Part shown: positions 31,368 to 39,767 of the stretch, in pieces
How the letters are laid out: every line of letters starts with the position of its first letter
Position numbering within the stretch: position 1 is the stretch's first letter
Assembly: GCA_000721375.1 (NCBI GenBank)
Contig: JOGW01000012.1
Location: 310,001-374,000 of the forward strand
Direction: 5' to 3'
Source of the DNA: Streptomyces sp. NRRL B-3428
Lineage (GTDB): Bacteria > Actinomycetota > Actinomycetes > Streptomycetales > Streptomycetaceae
Length of the DNA stretch: 64,000 bases
Notes under the pieces: generated by a model
Told to the model about the DNA's origin: nothing
Databases searched by the model: none
The model's input: only the letters and a program-made list of their open reading frames with translations
Made by a program: the position numbers and the translations under genes

Positions 31368-32186
31368 CTACTTCGCGGCGAACGCCTGCTCGAAAGCGGC
31401 GCGGGTGCTGCCCTGACGGTCGAGTACGCCGAACACGACACGGCCGAAGTGCCCGGCGAAACGGCCTTCGCCGGTGAGCAACACACGGAAGGCTTCGGCC
31501 ACTTGGGCCGGGTCGTTCCGGAACACCCCGCAGCCCCAGGCTCCGAGGACGAGGTGGCGGTAGCCGTGGGCGGCCGCGGTCTCCAGGACGCGTTCGGCGC
31601 GCACGGCGAGCGCCGGGGCGATGCGATGCACCTCGGAGGGCCGGGTGCGGCGGATCACGCCCGCATTGGGCGCGGGCGAGGTCAGGAAACCCACGGCGTA
31701 CGGCTCGTCGAGGAGCCGGCCACCGTCGTCACGGAACACCGGAACGGCCGGCGCGTGGATGACACGGTCCGTGTAGAAGGTGTCGCGGTCGGCGCGATGG
31801 TGCTCGTAGAACTCGGGCACCTCGCGCAGACAGGCGTACAGGGCGGAGGCGCGGCAGAGCGCCTCCTCCTGGGCCTGGGCCCCGTTGAGGAATCCGCCAC
31901 CGGGGTTGCGGGCCGAGGCGAAGTCGAGCACGGCAACCGGGCCCTCGCTCTCGCGTACGAGCCGCCGCGCCGCCTGCATGCTGCTCTCCGGGGTGACCTC
32001 GAAGGCCGTGGCGTGCACGGCCTCGACGGTGCACGCGACGGGCTCCGGCCCGTACAGCCTCGTCCCCGCACGGGCGGCCGCGATCGCGGCCGTGAGGTCG
32101 ACGGTGCGGCCGCTCGGCGCGGTGTAGCTCCCCGTGACGCCGATCGCCTCGGTCTCCTTGGCGATACCGCGCAGCCGTGCGCTCAT
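31368..32186 (-). CDS. PARG-type macrodomain protein (TIGR02452 family)
   Basis: A 272-residue protein with the microbial poly(ADP-ribose) glycohydrolase signature: GGGFLNGAQAQEEALCRAS, with Gly96-98 and the catalytic Gln-Glu-Glu at 106-108 in the expected GGG-x7-QEE spacing. The macrodomain C-terminal segment (LVLGAWGCGVFRNDPAQVAEAF) is present. It is predicted to remove ADP-ribose from proteins. The ATG at 32186 is used in preference to ATG 32228, which would add low-complexity residues. It converges with the PemK-family gene with only three bases between the stops. It may repair ADP-ribosylated substrates in stress or conflict. Confidence 0.87.
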   Translation of the reverse strand: MSARLRGIAKETEAIGVTGSYTAPSGRTVDLTAAIAAARAGTRLYGPEPVACTVEAVHATAFEVTPESSMQAARRLVRESEGPVAVLDFASARNPGGGFLNGAQAQEEALCRASALYACLREVPEFYEHHRADRDTFYTDRVIHAPAVPVFRDDGGRLLDEPYAVGFLTSPAPNAGVIRRTRPSEVHRIAPALAVRAERVLETAAAHGYRHLVLGAWGCGVFRNDPAQVAEAFRVLLTGEGRFAGHFGRVVFGVLDRQGSTRAAFEQAFAAK

Positions 32187-32221
32187 TGCTGAATTCCCCC
32201 GTGGTGGTTCGGTGTCGCGTC

Positions 32222-32280
32222 CGCACACGCATCCTGCTGTGGCCGGGGCTGCAGGGGCAACGGAATTCAGTGCGTGTGCG
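32222..32280. repeat. 10-bp inverted repeat ending at a stop codon
   Basis: The arms cgcacacgca (32222-32231) and tgcgtgtgcg (32271-32280) are exact complements separated by 39 bases, lying between the PARG-type gene start and the next gene's stop at 32281. It could be part of the terminator of the sugar-binding protein gene or an operator for the PARG-type gene. No clear choice can be made. Confidence 0.4.
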
Positions 32281-33549
32281 TCACTCGGTGCGGTCGTCCA
32301 GCTTCTCCGTGATCTCCTGCGAAGCCCTGCGGGCCGCCTTCTTGGGATCCGAGCCCGTCAGGACATCCGACATGTAGCGCTTGATGGGGTTGTTGGCCTC
32401 CACCGCGGCCCAGCGCGGGGAGTTGGGGGTGGCGCGGCCGTACTCCGCGCCGGCGGCCATCGCGGCCACCCCCGGATTTCCGTCGACCACGGAGGCGAGC
32501 GTGACCTTGTTGGGTACGTAGTCCATCGTCGTGGCCAGTTCCTTCTGCCACTGCTCGCCGGCGAGCGCCTTCACCACGTCCATCGCGGCCCACTGCTGGT
32601 CCGTGCGCTTGGGGATGATCAGGTCGGAGCCGCCCGTGAACACGCTGCCCGGCTGTCCCGCCTTCTTGCCGGGAACGGGGAAGTAGCCGATCTTTCCGGC
32701 GAGTTCGGGGGTGGTCTCCTCGATCAGCTTCGCCGCGCCCGGCACGGAGATGATCTGCGCGACATCGCCCTTGGCGAACACCTCGGCCTGCGGCGGTGTC
32801 TGCTCATCGGCGTCCTTCGGGCCCTTGCCGAGCGCCTGCAGCCGGGCGTAGAAGTCCATTCCGGCCAGCGCCCGCGGGGAGTCGAGCGCACCGACGAACA
32901 CCCCTTTGTTGTCGGTGGCGAGCTCTCCGCCCTCCTCCCAGATGAACCCGGCGAGTGTGTACCAGTCCTGTCCGGCCAGATAAATGCCCTGCTGCGAGCC
33001 GGAGTTGAGCCGCTCGGTCTGCGCGAGCCACTCGTCGCGGTCCTTCGGCGGGTGCTTGATGCCCGCCTCCGCGAACAGATCCTTGTTGTAGAGCACGACC
33101 CGGTTGGCCGCGTACCAAGGGATGCCGAACTGGGAGCCCTGGACGGCTCCCGGTTCGGCGAGACCGGGCTGCCAGTCCTCCATGCCCAGATCCCGCAGCG
33201 CCTCGAGGGAGAGGTCCAGCACCCCGCCCCCCTCCACGTACTGGGCCACCTGCGTATTGCCCACCTCGATGACATCGGGCGCGTCCGCGTCGCCGCTGTC
33301 CAGGGCTTTGGTGACCTTCTCGCCGATACCGGTCCACTCCTGGATCTGGAAGTCCAGCTCGACCTCGCCGTGTTCGGCCTCGAACTCCTCCTTGAACTTC
33401 TTCAGGAACCCGTCCGAGGCGCTGTTCTGCATCAGCCACACGGTGACCTTGTCCCGGTCCTCCGAGCCGCCCATGGACAGGCTTCCGCAGCCGGTCAACG
33501 CGGCCAGCGTCAACAGGGACAGGGGCAGAGCGAGGGTGCGGTGCTTCAC
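32281..33549 (-). CDS. Sugar-binding lipoprotein of an ABC importer
   Basis: A 422-residue extracellular solute-binding protein of family 1: signal peptide and lipobox ALTGC (Cys21), then the classical maltose/chitobiose-type domain (WLMQNSASDGFLKKFKEEFEAEH; DVIEVGNTQVAQYVEGG; GIPWYAANRVVLYNKDLF). It should bind an oligosaccharide or related sugar outside the cell and pass it to ABC permeases. No permease gene lies beside it, so it must work with proteins encoded elsewhere. The DasR-like site upstream (33639-33654) suggests N-acetylglucosamine or chitobiose uptake control. ATG 33549 is at the expected place before the hydrophobic core. Confidence 0.9.
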   Translation of the reverse strand: MKHRTLALPLSLLTLAALTGCGSLSMGGSEDRDKVTVWLMQNSASDGFLKKFKEEFEAEHGEVELDFQIQEWTGIGEKVTKALDSGDADAPDVIEVGNTQVAQYVEGGGVLDLSLEALRDLGMEDWQPGLAEPGAVQGSQFGIPWYAANRVVLYNKDLFAEAGIKHPPKDRDEWLAQTERLNSGSQQGIYLAGQDWYTLAGFIWEEGGELATDNKGVFVGALDSPRALAGMDFYARLQALGKGPKDADEQTPPQAEVFAKGDVAQIISVPGAAKLIEETTPELAGKIGYFPVPGKKAGQPGSVFTGGSDLIIPKRTDQQWAAMDVVKALAGEQWQKELATTMDYVPNKVTLASVVDGNPGVAAMAAGAEYGRATPNSPRWAAVEANNPIKRYMSDVLTGSDPKKAARRASQEITEKLDDRTE

Positions 33550-33638
33550 GGCGCGGTTTCACCTTCGGGGCGGGGACACGTGGAATCGCCCGGCGTGGGG
33601 GAAAGCGTGTCGACGCTTCAACGGGTGTGGCCCTGGAG

Positions 33639-33654
33639 TTTGGTGTGTACCAAT
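33639..33654. promoter_or_regulatory. DasR-responsive-element-like operator
   Basis: TTTGGTGTGTACCAAT contains the arms TTGGT and ACCAA around GTGT. It fits the TGGT-N4-ACCA form of the GntR-family regulator DasR site (consensus TGGTCTAGACCA), with the central CTAG replaced. It lies about 90 bases upstream of the sugar-binding lipoprotein gene. Other GntR/HutC-type regulators use similar sites, so the regulator is not proven. Confidence 0.55.
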
Positions 33655-33795
33655 GAGCCGGTCAAGAGTTCGGACCGCGCTGTCTCACTCCGTGACACGG
33701 CGCGCTCACGGAGTCTCCCCCTCCGTCTCGCGCGGCTCCGCCGTTTCAGGCACCGTGGAGAGTCCGAGAGCCCACCCCTAAGGAGTGCGACCGCC

Positions 33796-34011
33796 ATGTC
33801 GGACCACACGTACCGGGTCACGGAGATCGTCGGCACCTCGACCGAGGGCGTCGACCAGGCCATCCGCAACGGAATCGCACGCGCCGGACAGACCCTGCGG
33901 GGCCTGGACTGGTTCGAGGTGACCCAGGTGCGCGGCCGTATCGAGGACGGCCAGGTCGCGCACTACCAGGTCGGCCTGAAGGTCGGTTTCCGGCTGGAGG
34001 GCGCCGAGTAG
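33796..34011 (+). CDS. Dodecin
   Basis: A 71-residue protein with the full dodecin pattern: YRVTEIVGTSTEGVDQAIRNGIARAGQTLRGLDWFEVTQVRGRIEDGQVAHYQVGLKVGFRLE. Dodecins assemble into 12-mers that store or buffer flavins, using the Trp in LDWFEV to sandwich the flavin. The ATG has a plausible AGGAG-like site (aaggagtgcgaccgcc). It is divergent from the sugar-binding lipoprotein gene across about 246 bases and is followed by a convergent alpha/beta hydrolase gene seven bases downstream. Confidence 0.93.
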   Translation: MSDHTYRVTEIVGTSTEGVDQAIRNGIARAGQTLRGLDWFEVTQVRGRIEDGQVAHYQVGLKVGFRLEGAE

Positions 34012-34018
34012 CGGCTGC

Positions 34019-34900
34019 TCAGCCCGTGTGCGCGACGATGGCGTCGATGAGCTCGGGCCACAGTGCGCGCGGGCGGTCGTGCCCCATGTCGGGGAGAAGC
34101 AGAAGCTCGGCGCCGGGCACCAGCTCCGCGGTGCGCTTCCCGCCGCTCGGGTCGATCAGCGTGTCGTCCAGACCGTGGATCACCAGCGTCGGCACCCGCA
34201 GTTCCCGCAGCGCCTGCGCACGTGAACCGCTGAGGACCATCGCGCCGAGCTGACGGCCGGTACCGGCCGGGTAGTACGCGCGGTCGTAGCTCTCCGCGGC
34301 CAGTTCCCGCAGCAGCGCGGCGTCGCCGTGGCGCCGCGAGGCCCACACGAGGTCCTTCGCGGCCGCCTCGACGTATCCGGCGCGGTCCGCCGGCCTTGGA
34401 GTGAAGAGCACGGCCTGCGCCTGCGGGCTCGGCCGTCCGTACTCGCTCTCGCCGGTCGAGGACATCATCGAGGTCAGGGTCAGCACCCGCTCCGGGTGGG
34501 CGAGGGCCATGGTCTGGGCGATCATCCCGCCCATGGAGGCGCCGACCACGTGGGCACGTTCGATACCGAGCGCGGTGAGCAGGCCGAGGCCGTCGTCGGC
34601 CATGTCCGTCAGCCGGTACGGGATCATCGCGAGCGCGCCGTCGAGGTCGCCCGAGCCGACGGCGGCGATGAACTCGCCCATGTCCACGGGGTGTTCGTCG
34701 AACTTGGTCGAAAGACCGCAGTCGCGGTTGTCGTAGCGGATCACGAAGCGCCCGCGGTCGGCCAGCGCCCGGCAGAAGTCCTCGTGCCAGGCGAGCAGCT
34801 GAGCGCCGAAGCCCATCACGAGCAGGACGGGCGGATCCGCCGGATCACCGAAGCTCTCGTACGCGAGGGAGACCTCGGGGGACACGTCAACGATCGGCAT
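34019..34900 (-). CDS. Alpha/beta-hydrolase
   Basis: A 293-residue alpha/beta-fold hydrolase. The oxyanion-hole sequence is LLVMGFGAQLLAWHEDF, the nucleophile elbow GASMGGM places Ser near residue 123, and the acid is in HGLDDTLIDPSG with the final His in DMGHDRP. The RYDNRDCGLST segment is typical of the DnrP/RdmC-like and epoxide-hydrolase-like branch, which includes esterases of polyketide pathways. No biosynthetic cluster surrounds it, so the substrate is unknown. It converges with dodecin. Confidence 0.87.
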   Translation of the reverse strand: MPIVDVSPEVSLAYESFGDPADPPVLLVMGFGAQLLAWHEDFCRALADRGRFVIRYDNRDCGLSTKFDEHPVDMGEFIAAVGSGDLDGALAMIPYRLTDMADDGLGLLTALGIERAHVVGASMGGMIAQTMALAHPERVLTLTSMMSSTGESEYGRPSPQAQAVLFTPRPADRAGYVEAAAKDLVWASRRHGDAALLRELAAESYDRAYYPAGTGRQLGAMVLSGSRAQALRELRVPTLVIHGLDDTLIDPSGGKRTAELVPGAELLLLPDMGHDRPRALWPELIDAIVAHTG

Positions 34901-34987
34901 ACGCGCAGGCTGTCACGCCCGACCGCTGTGCGCACTCCAATATCGACCGCTGACCTGCGCATACTCCCTGGGCGCCGCGTCTGGCGC

Positions 34988-35476
34988 TCAGGTGCGGCCC
35001 TCGGTCTCCTGCGCTTCCTTCAGGACCGGTGAGGAGTCCGCCCACCGGGCCCGTACGACCTTGAAGCCGGCGCGTTCGGCGGCGTCGCACACCAGCTCGT
35101 CGTCGTCCACGAGCATGCGCACCGCACGGCCGCGGGCCAGCCTGCGCAGCACCTCCACCTTGGTGATCCGGGCCGGCCTGCGGTCGCTGTCGCGCCGCAT
35201 GTGCGTCTTGCCTTCGGGCAGCCCGTGCCGGGCCAGCCACTCCAGGGTGTCGGCGCGGCAGCGCTCGGGGCGGCCCGTGAGGTACTGGATCTCGCACTCC
35301 TCGGCGCTCTTCAGGACCAGCTCGATCCCGCGGGCGAGCGGCGGATCCTCGGGCGCGGCGGCGAAGAACGCGCTCCAGTCCTTGGGCGTGCGCTCCAGGA
35401 AACGCTGCCGGTGCGCGGTGTCGGCGAGGGTGTTGTCCAGGTCGAACACGGCGACCGGGCGGCGTACGGCGTCCAT
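34988..35476 (-). CDS. HAD-superfamily phosphatase
   Basis: A 162-residue HAD-fold phosphatase: nucleophile motif AVFDLDNTLAD near the N-terminus, motif II QYLTGRPE, and a C-terminal motif with acidic residues MLVDDDELVCDAA. It resembles polynucleotide-kinase 3'-phosphatase-like or related small HAD enzymes. The start at 35476 is chosen because the frame extends upstream to 35791 only through the divergent oxidoreductase gene, which cannot be coding on both strands. TTAGGGTGGG is a possible ribosome site. Confidence 0.8.
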   Translation of the reverse strand: MDAVRRPVAVFDLDNTLADTAHRQRFLERTPKDWSAFFAAAPEDPPLARGIELVLKSAEECEIQYLTGRPERCRADTLEWLARHGLPEGKTHMRRDSDRRPARITKVEVLRRLARGRAVRMLVDDDELVCDAAERAGFKVVRARWADSSPVLKEAQETEGRT

Positions 35477-35528
35477 GCCACCCACCCTAACCAGGGAATC
35501 CTGAGCGCCTCGCGGTGTTGTACGGGAC

Positions 35529-36554
35529 GTGACCACCGAACCTTCCGCCGACGCCGCCGCCGTTCTCGCCCGCACCCGCTTCTCCGTGCTGGACCGCTCC
35601 CGTACGCGAACGGGCCAGGATCCCGCGCGGTCGCTGCGGGACACGGTGCGCTTCGCGCAGCAGGTGGAGGAGCTCGGCCTCCACCGTTTCTGGGTGGCCG
35701 AGCACCACAGCGTCCCCGGGGTCGCCGGCTCGGCGCCGACCGTCCTCGCCGCGGCCGTCGCGGCCGCGACGTCCACGATCCGGGTCGGCACGGGCGGCGT
35801 GATGCTCCCGAATCACCAACCCCTGGTCGTGGCCGAGCAGTTCGGCGTCCTCGACTCGCTGTTCCCGGGCCGGATCGACATGGGCTTGGGCCGCAGCGTC
35901 GGCTTCACGGGTGGGGTGCGCAAGGCGCTCGGCCACGACAAGGACGACGCGGAGGCCTTTGCCGGCCAGCTGGACCTCCTGCTCGGCTATCTCACCGGCA
36001 CGCAGACGGCCCACCCGCAGGTGCACGCGTATCCGGCCGAGGGCCGCCGCATACCGCCCTTCGTCCTCGCGATGGGCGAGGGCGCCGATATCGCCGCGTC
36101 GGCCGGCCTGCCGCTGGTGATCGGCGATCTGCGCGGCCGCTCCCGTATGACGGAGGCGATCGAGCGCTACCGGGACGGTTTCAAGCCGTCGGTGTGGGCG
36201 GACGAGCCGTACGTGATGATCGCGGGCGAGGTGGCGATCGGGGAGACGAGGGAGTCGGCGCGGCGGCTGCTGATCCCCGAGGCCTGGTCCATGGCGTACT
36301 CCCGCACCCACGGCGTCTTCCCACCGCTGGAGCCGCTGGAGGAGACCCTCGCCCGCGAGATGACCGCCAAGGAGCGGGAGCTCTTCGAGTCGGGACTGCA
36401 GGGGAAGCTGTACGGCACAGAGGGCGAGGTGTCGGCCGCGCTCGCGGAGGTGATCACCGAAACGGGGGCGGACGAGGTGCTGCTGACGACGTCGACGTAC
36501 GACCGGGACGAGCTGCTCGACACGCTCAGCCACTTCGGCACCCGCGGCATGTGA
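35529..36554 (+). CDS. LLM-class flavin-dependent oxidoreductase
   Basis: A 341-residue luciferase-like monooxygenase (F420- or FMN-dependent class): QQVEELGLHRFWVAEHHSVPGVAGSAPTVLAAAVAAATSTIRVGTGGVMLPNHQPLVVAEQFGVLDSLFPGRIDMGLGRS is the standard bacterial luciferase-type core, found with many unspecific or flavin-dependent oxidoreductases. The cofactor and substrate cannot be told from the sequence. The GTG at 35529 is divergent from the HAD phosphatase gene with a 52-base gap. It is followed by a 31-bp tandem repeat and the UvrA-like gene. Confidence 0.88.
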   Translation: MTTEPSADAAAVLARTRFSVLDRSRTRTGQDPARSLRDTVRFAQQVEELGLHRFWVAEHHSVPGVAGSAPTVLAAAVAAATSTIRVGTGGVMLPNHQPLVVAEQFGVLDSLFPGRIDMGLGRSVGFTGGVRKALGHDKDDAEAFAGQLDLLLGYLTGTQTAHPQVHAYPAEGRRIPPFVLAMGEGADIAASAGLPLVIGDLRGRSRMTEAIERYRDGFKPSVWADEPYVMIAGEVAIGETRESARRLLIPEAWSMAYSRTHGVFPPLEPLEETLAREMTAKERELFESGLQGKLYGTEGEVSAALAEVITETGADEVLLTTSTYDRDELLDTLSHFGTRGM

Positions 36555-36580
36555 GCAACTCGGCTTCGCCCCGGACCCGC

Positions 36581-36642
36581 CGCAGGCGCCCACCCGCACC
36601 CCCACCATGCCCGCAGGCGCCCACCCGCACCCCCACCATGCC
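36581..36642. repeat. 31-bp tandem duplication upstream of the UvrA-like gene
   Basis: Two exact adjacent copies of a 31-base C/A-rich unit beginning cgcaggcgcccacccgcacc span 36581-36611 and 36612-36642; a partial third follows (cgcacgcacccacgcccc). It sits in the 146-base leader between the oxidoreductase stop and the UvrA-like gene's GTG. It could be translated as a repeat of His/Pro-rich peptide, but no real start or gene is evident there. Confidence 0.9.
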
Positions 36643-36700
36643 CGCACGCACCCACGCCCCACCTGGGACAATGAGCACATCCCACCCCAGGAGCACCCCC

Positions 36701-39130
36701 GTGCAGGACAACAGCATCCGCATCCGCGGCGCCCGCGAGCACAACCTCCAGGGCGTCGACGTCGACATCCCCCGCGACCGACTCGTCGTCTTCACCGGCG
36801 TCTCCGGATCCGGAAAGTCCTCCCTCGCCTTCGGCACGGTGTACGCCGAGGCCCAGCGCCGCTACTTCGAGAGCGTCGCCCCGTACGCCCGCCGCCTGAT
36901 CCACCAGATCGGCGCCCCGAAGGTCGGCGAGATCACCGGCCTGCCGCCGGCCGTCTCCCTCCAGCAGCGCCGTACGACCCCCACCTCGCGCTCCAGCGTC
37001 GGCACGGTCACCACGCTCTCGAACTCGCTGCGGATGCTGTTCTCCCGGGCGGGCGACTATCCACTGGGCGCCGAGCGTCTCGACTCCGACGCCTTCTCGC
37101 CGAACACGGCCGCCGGCGCCTGCCCCGCCTGCCACGGCCTTGGACGCGTCCACCGCACCACCGAGGCGCTGCTCGTACCCGACCCTTCGCTGTCGATCCG
37201 CGAGGGTGCGATCGCCGCCTGGCCCGGCGCATGGCAGGGCAAGAACCTGCGGGACATCCTCGACGCGCTCGACTACGACGTGGACCGGCCGTGGCGTGAG
37301 CTGCGGCCGGTGGACCGCGAGTGGATCCTGTTCACGGACGAGCAGCCGGTCGTCACCGTGCATCCGGTGCGCGACGCCGAACGGATCCAACGCCCGTACC
37401 AGGGCACGTACATGAGCGCCCGGCGCTATGTGATGAAGACCTTCGCCGAGTCGAAGAGCCCGTCCCTGCGCACCAAGGCGGAGCGCTTCCTGGAGAGCAG
37501 GCCGTGCGAGGTCTGCGCGGGCAGCCGGCTGCGGCCCGAGGCACTCGCGGTCACCTTCGCGGGACGGACTATCGCCGAGCTGGCCGCGCTTCCCCTGGAC
37601 CGGCTCGCCCCGCTCCTCGACGAGGCGGACGGGGACGAGACCGTCCAGGTCCTCACCGCCGATCTGCTGGCCCGGACCGCCGTCGTCACCGAACTGGGTC
37701 TCGGCTACCTCAGCCTGGACCGCCCCACTCCCACCCTCTCGGCGGGCGAGCTCCAACGTCTGCGCCTGGCGACCCAGTTGCGCTCCGGTCTGTTCGGCGT
37801 CGTGTACGTCCTGGACGAGCCGTCCGCCGGTCTGCATCCCGCCGACACCGAGGCGCTGCTCACGGTGCTTCGCCGTCTGAAGGCCGCGGGCAACTCGGTG
37901 TTCGTCGTCGAGCACCACCTCGATGTGGTGCGTGAGGCGGACTGGCTGGTCGACGTGGGACCCGGGGCGGGCGAGCACGGCGGGCGGGTGCTGCACAGCG
38001 GGCCGGTCGACGAGCTCGCCCGGGTCGCGGAGTCCTCGACGGCCCGCTATCTGTTCGCGCGCGAAACGGCGGCGGTACGTGAACTCCGTACCCCCAAGGG
38101 CTGGTTGAAGCTCACCGGGGTCGAGCTGCACAATCTGCGCGGTGTCGACGCCGAGTTCCCGCTCGGCGTCTTCACGGCCGTCACCGGAGTCTCCGGATCG
38201 GGCAAGTCCACCCTGGTCGGCCACGCGCTCGCGCCCCTGCTCGCCGGGGAGCCCGGGCCCGGGCGGATCGAGGGCGCGGTGGACCGGGTGGTCCAGGTCG
38301 ACCAGCGGCCCATCGGCCGTACACCGCGCTCGAATCTCGCCACGTACACCGGTCTCTTCGATGTCGTACGCAAAGTCTTCGCCGACTCCGAAGAGGCGCG
38401 GGCGCGCGGCTACAAGGCGGGGCGGTTCTCGTTCAACGTCGCCGGCGGGCGGTGCGAGACCTGTCAGGGCGAGGGTTTCGTCTCGGTGGAGCTGCTCTTC
38501 CTGCCCAGCACGTACTCGCCCTGCCCCGACTGCCGCGGTGCCCGCTACAACCCCGAGACGCTGCAGGTCACTTACCGTGGACGGTCGATCGCCGACGTAC
38601 TCGACCTGTCGGTGGAGGCGGCCGCGGAGTTCCTCGCGGAGATTCCCGCGGCCGACCGCGCCCTGCGGACGCTGCTCGACGTGGGTCTGGGGCATCTGCG
38701 GCTCGGACAGCCCGCGACCGAGCTGTCCGGTGGCGAGGCGCAGCGCATCAAACTGGCCACGGAACTCCAGCGGACACGGCGCGGGCACACGCTGTATCTC
38801 CTCGACGAACCGACGACCGGCCTTCACCCGGCCGATGTCGAGGTGCTGATGCGGCAGTTGCACGGACTCGTCGACGCGGGGAACACGGTGATCGTCGTGG
38901 AGCACGACATGGACGTGGTGGCCGGTGCGGACTGGGTGATCGATCTGGGGCCCGGTGGTGGCGTGGACGGCGGGCGGATCGTGGCGGCCGGGCCGCCCGA
39001 GGAGGTCGCGCGGACGGCCGGGAGCCGGACCGCCTCGTATCTGGCGGCCCGGCTCGTGGCCGAGCCCCACGACTCAGCGGCCGGTGCCGACGTCCCCTCC
39101 GGCCCCGGACGGCACGGTCATCCCTCCTGA
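36701..39130 (+). CDS. UvrA-like ABC ATPase (excinuclease subunit A paralogue)
   Basis: About 809 residues with two ABC-type nucleotide-binding halves. Half 1 has Walker A GVSGSGKS (33-40), Zn-finger CPACHGLG and CEVCAGSRL, and signature PTLSAGELQRLRLATQLRSG with LDEPSAGLHP. Half 2 has GVSGSGKS, the CETCQGEG...CPDC zinc module and TELSGGEAQRIKLATELQ with LDEPTTGLHP. It is shorter than canonical UvrA (about 950), so it belongs to the UvrA2/drug-resistance-associated class that often lies beside resistance genes. GTG 36701 is supported by AGGAG seven bases upstream; the ATG at 36671 has none. It ends overlapping the convergent yceI gene by 13 bases. No uvrB is nearby. Confidence 0.9.
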   Translation: MQDNSIRIRGAREHNLQGVDVDIPRDRLVVFTGVSGSGKSSLAFGTVYAEAQRRYFESVAPYARRLIHQIGAPKVGEITGLPPAVSLQQRRTTPTSRSSVGTVTTLSNSLRMLFSRAGDYPLGAERLDSDAFSPNTAAGACPACHGLGRVHRTTEALLVPDPSLSIREGAIAAWPGAWQGKNLRDILDALDYDVDRPWRELRPVDREWILFTDEQPVVTVHPVRDAERIQRPYQGTYMSARRYVMKTFAESKSPSLRTKAERFLESRPCEVCAGSRLRPEALAVTFAGRTIAELAALPLDRLAPLLDEADGDETVQVLTADLLARTAVVTELGLGYLSLDRPTPTLSAGELQRLRLATQLRSGLFGVVYVLDEPSAGLHPADTEALLTVLRRLKAAGNSVFVVEHHLDVVREADWLVDVGPGAGEHGGRVLHSGPVDELARVAESSTARYLFARETAAVRELRTPKGWLKLTGVELHNLRGVDAEFPLGVFTAVTGVSGSGKSTLVGHALAPLLAGEPGPGRIEGAVDRVVQVDQRPIGRTPRSNLATYTGLFDVVRKVFADSEEARARGYKAGRFSFNVAGGRCETCQGEGFVSVELLFLPSTYSPCPDCRGARYNPETLQVTYRGRSIADVLDLSVEAAAEFLAEIPAADRALRTLLDVGLGHLRLGQPATELSGGEAQRIKLATELQRTRRGHTLYLLDEPTTGLHPADVEVLMRQLHGLVDAGNTVIVVEHDMDVVAGADWVIDLGPGGGVDGGRIVAAGPPEEVARTAGSRTASYLAARLVAEPHDSAAGADVPSGPGRHGHPS

Positions 39131-39666
39131 GGAGCGATGAACTGCACATCGAGGTGGATCTTCACGACCTCGCCGAGCAGCCCGGGCGCGAAGGTCAGTC
39201 CGTACTCGCTGCGCCGGATCTCTCCGGTCGCCTCGAACCCGGCGTGCCTGCTGCCGTCCATCGGAACGTCGACGACGCCACCGAACTCGACCTCGAAGCT
39301 GATGGGCCGGGTGACATCCCCGATGGTCAGCTCGCCCTCCATGGTCCAGTCCTCGCCGGCGCCCTCGAGCCGCGTCGAGCGGAAGCTCATGGTGGGCCGG
39401 TTGGCGACGTCCAGGAGATCCGAGGCCCGGACATGGGCGTCGCGGTCGGTGTTGCCCGTGTTGATGGAGTCGAGCGCGACCGTCGCGGTGATCCGGGAGT
39501 CGGCGAGGGTCTCGCCGACGACCAGTTCGGCATCCAGCTTGTCGAAGCGGCCGCGCACCTTCGAGATGCCGAGGTGGCGGATGGTGAAGTTCACGGAGGA
39601 GTGGAAGGGGTCGAAGCCCCAGGTGCCTGCGGTCAGGGGAAGCGCGGTGGTCTGTGAAGTCGTCAT
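39118..39666 (-). CDS. YceI-family lipid-binding-type protein
   Basis: A 182-residue protein of the YceI family: GTWGFDPFHSSVNFTIRHLGISKVRGRFDKLDAELVVGE and VALDSINTGNTDRDAHVRASDLLDVANRPTMSFRST are characteristic, with the closing beta strands GRRSEY-like segment and LGEVVKIHLDVQFI. YceI-like proteins form an isoprenoid-binding lipocalin-like barrel; this copy has no signal peptide, so it is probably cytoplasmic. It is divergent from an XRE regulator gene about 100 bases away, and its end overlaps the UvrA-like gene by 13 bases in the convergent direction. Confidence 0.92.
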   Translation of the reverse strand: MTTSQTTALPLTAGTWGFDPFHSSVNFTIRHLGISKVRGRFDKLDAELVVGETLADSRITATVALDSINTGNTDRDAHVRASDLLDVANRPTMSFRSTRLEGAGEDWTMEGELTIGDVTRPISFEVEFGGVVDVPMDGSRHAGFEATGEIRRSEYGLTFAPGLLGEVVKIHLDVQFIAPQEG

Positions 39667-39767
39667 GGCTCAACCCTGGCCCGGCGCAAGGGACACAGGA
39701 AGGCCGAGCTGAGGCTGGTAGTGACAGGGCCACCCTCCGCGCTCCGTACGCTCGTAGGATCGACCGG

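Noticed and set aside
36671..36701. ATG 36671 as start of the UvrA-like gene
   Set aside because: No ribosome-binding site precedes it, whereas GTG 36701 has AGGAG at good spacing and family proteins begin near that point.
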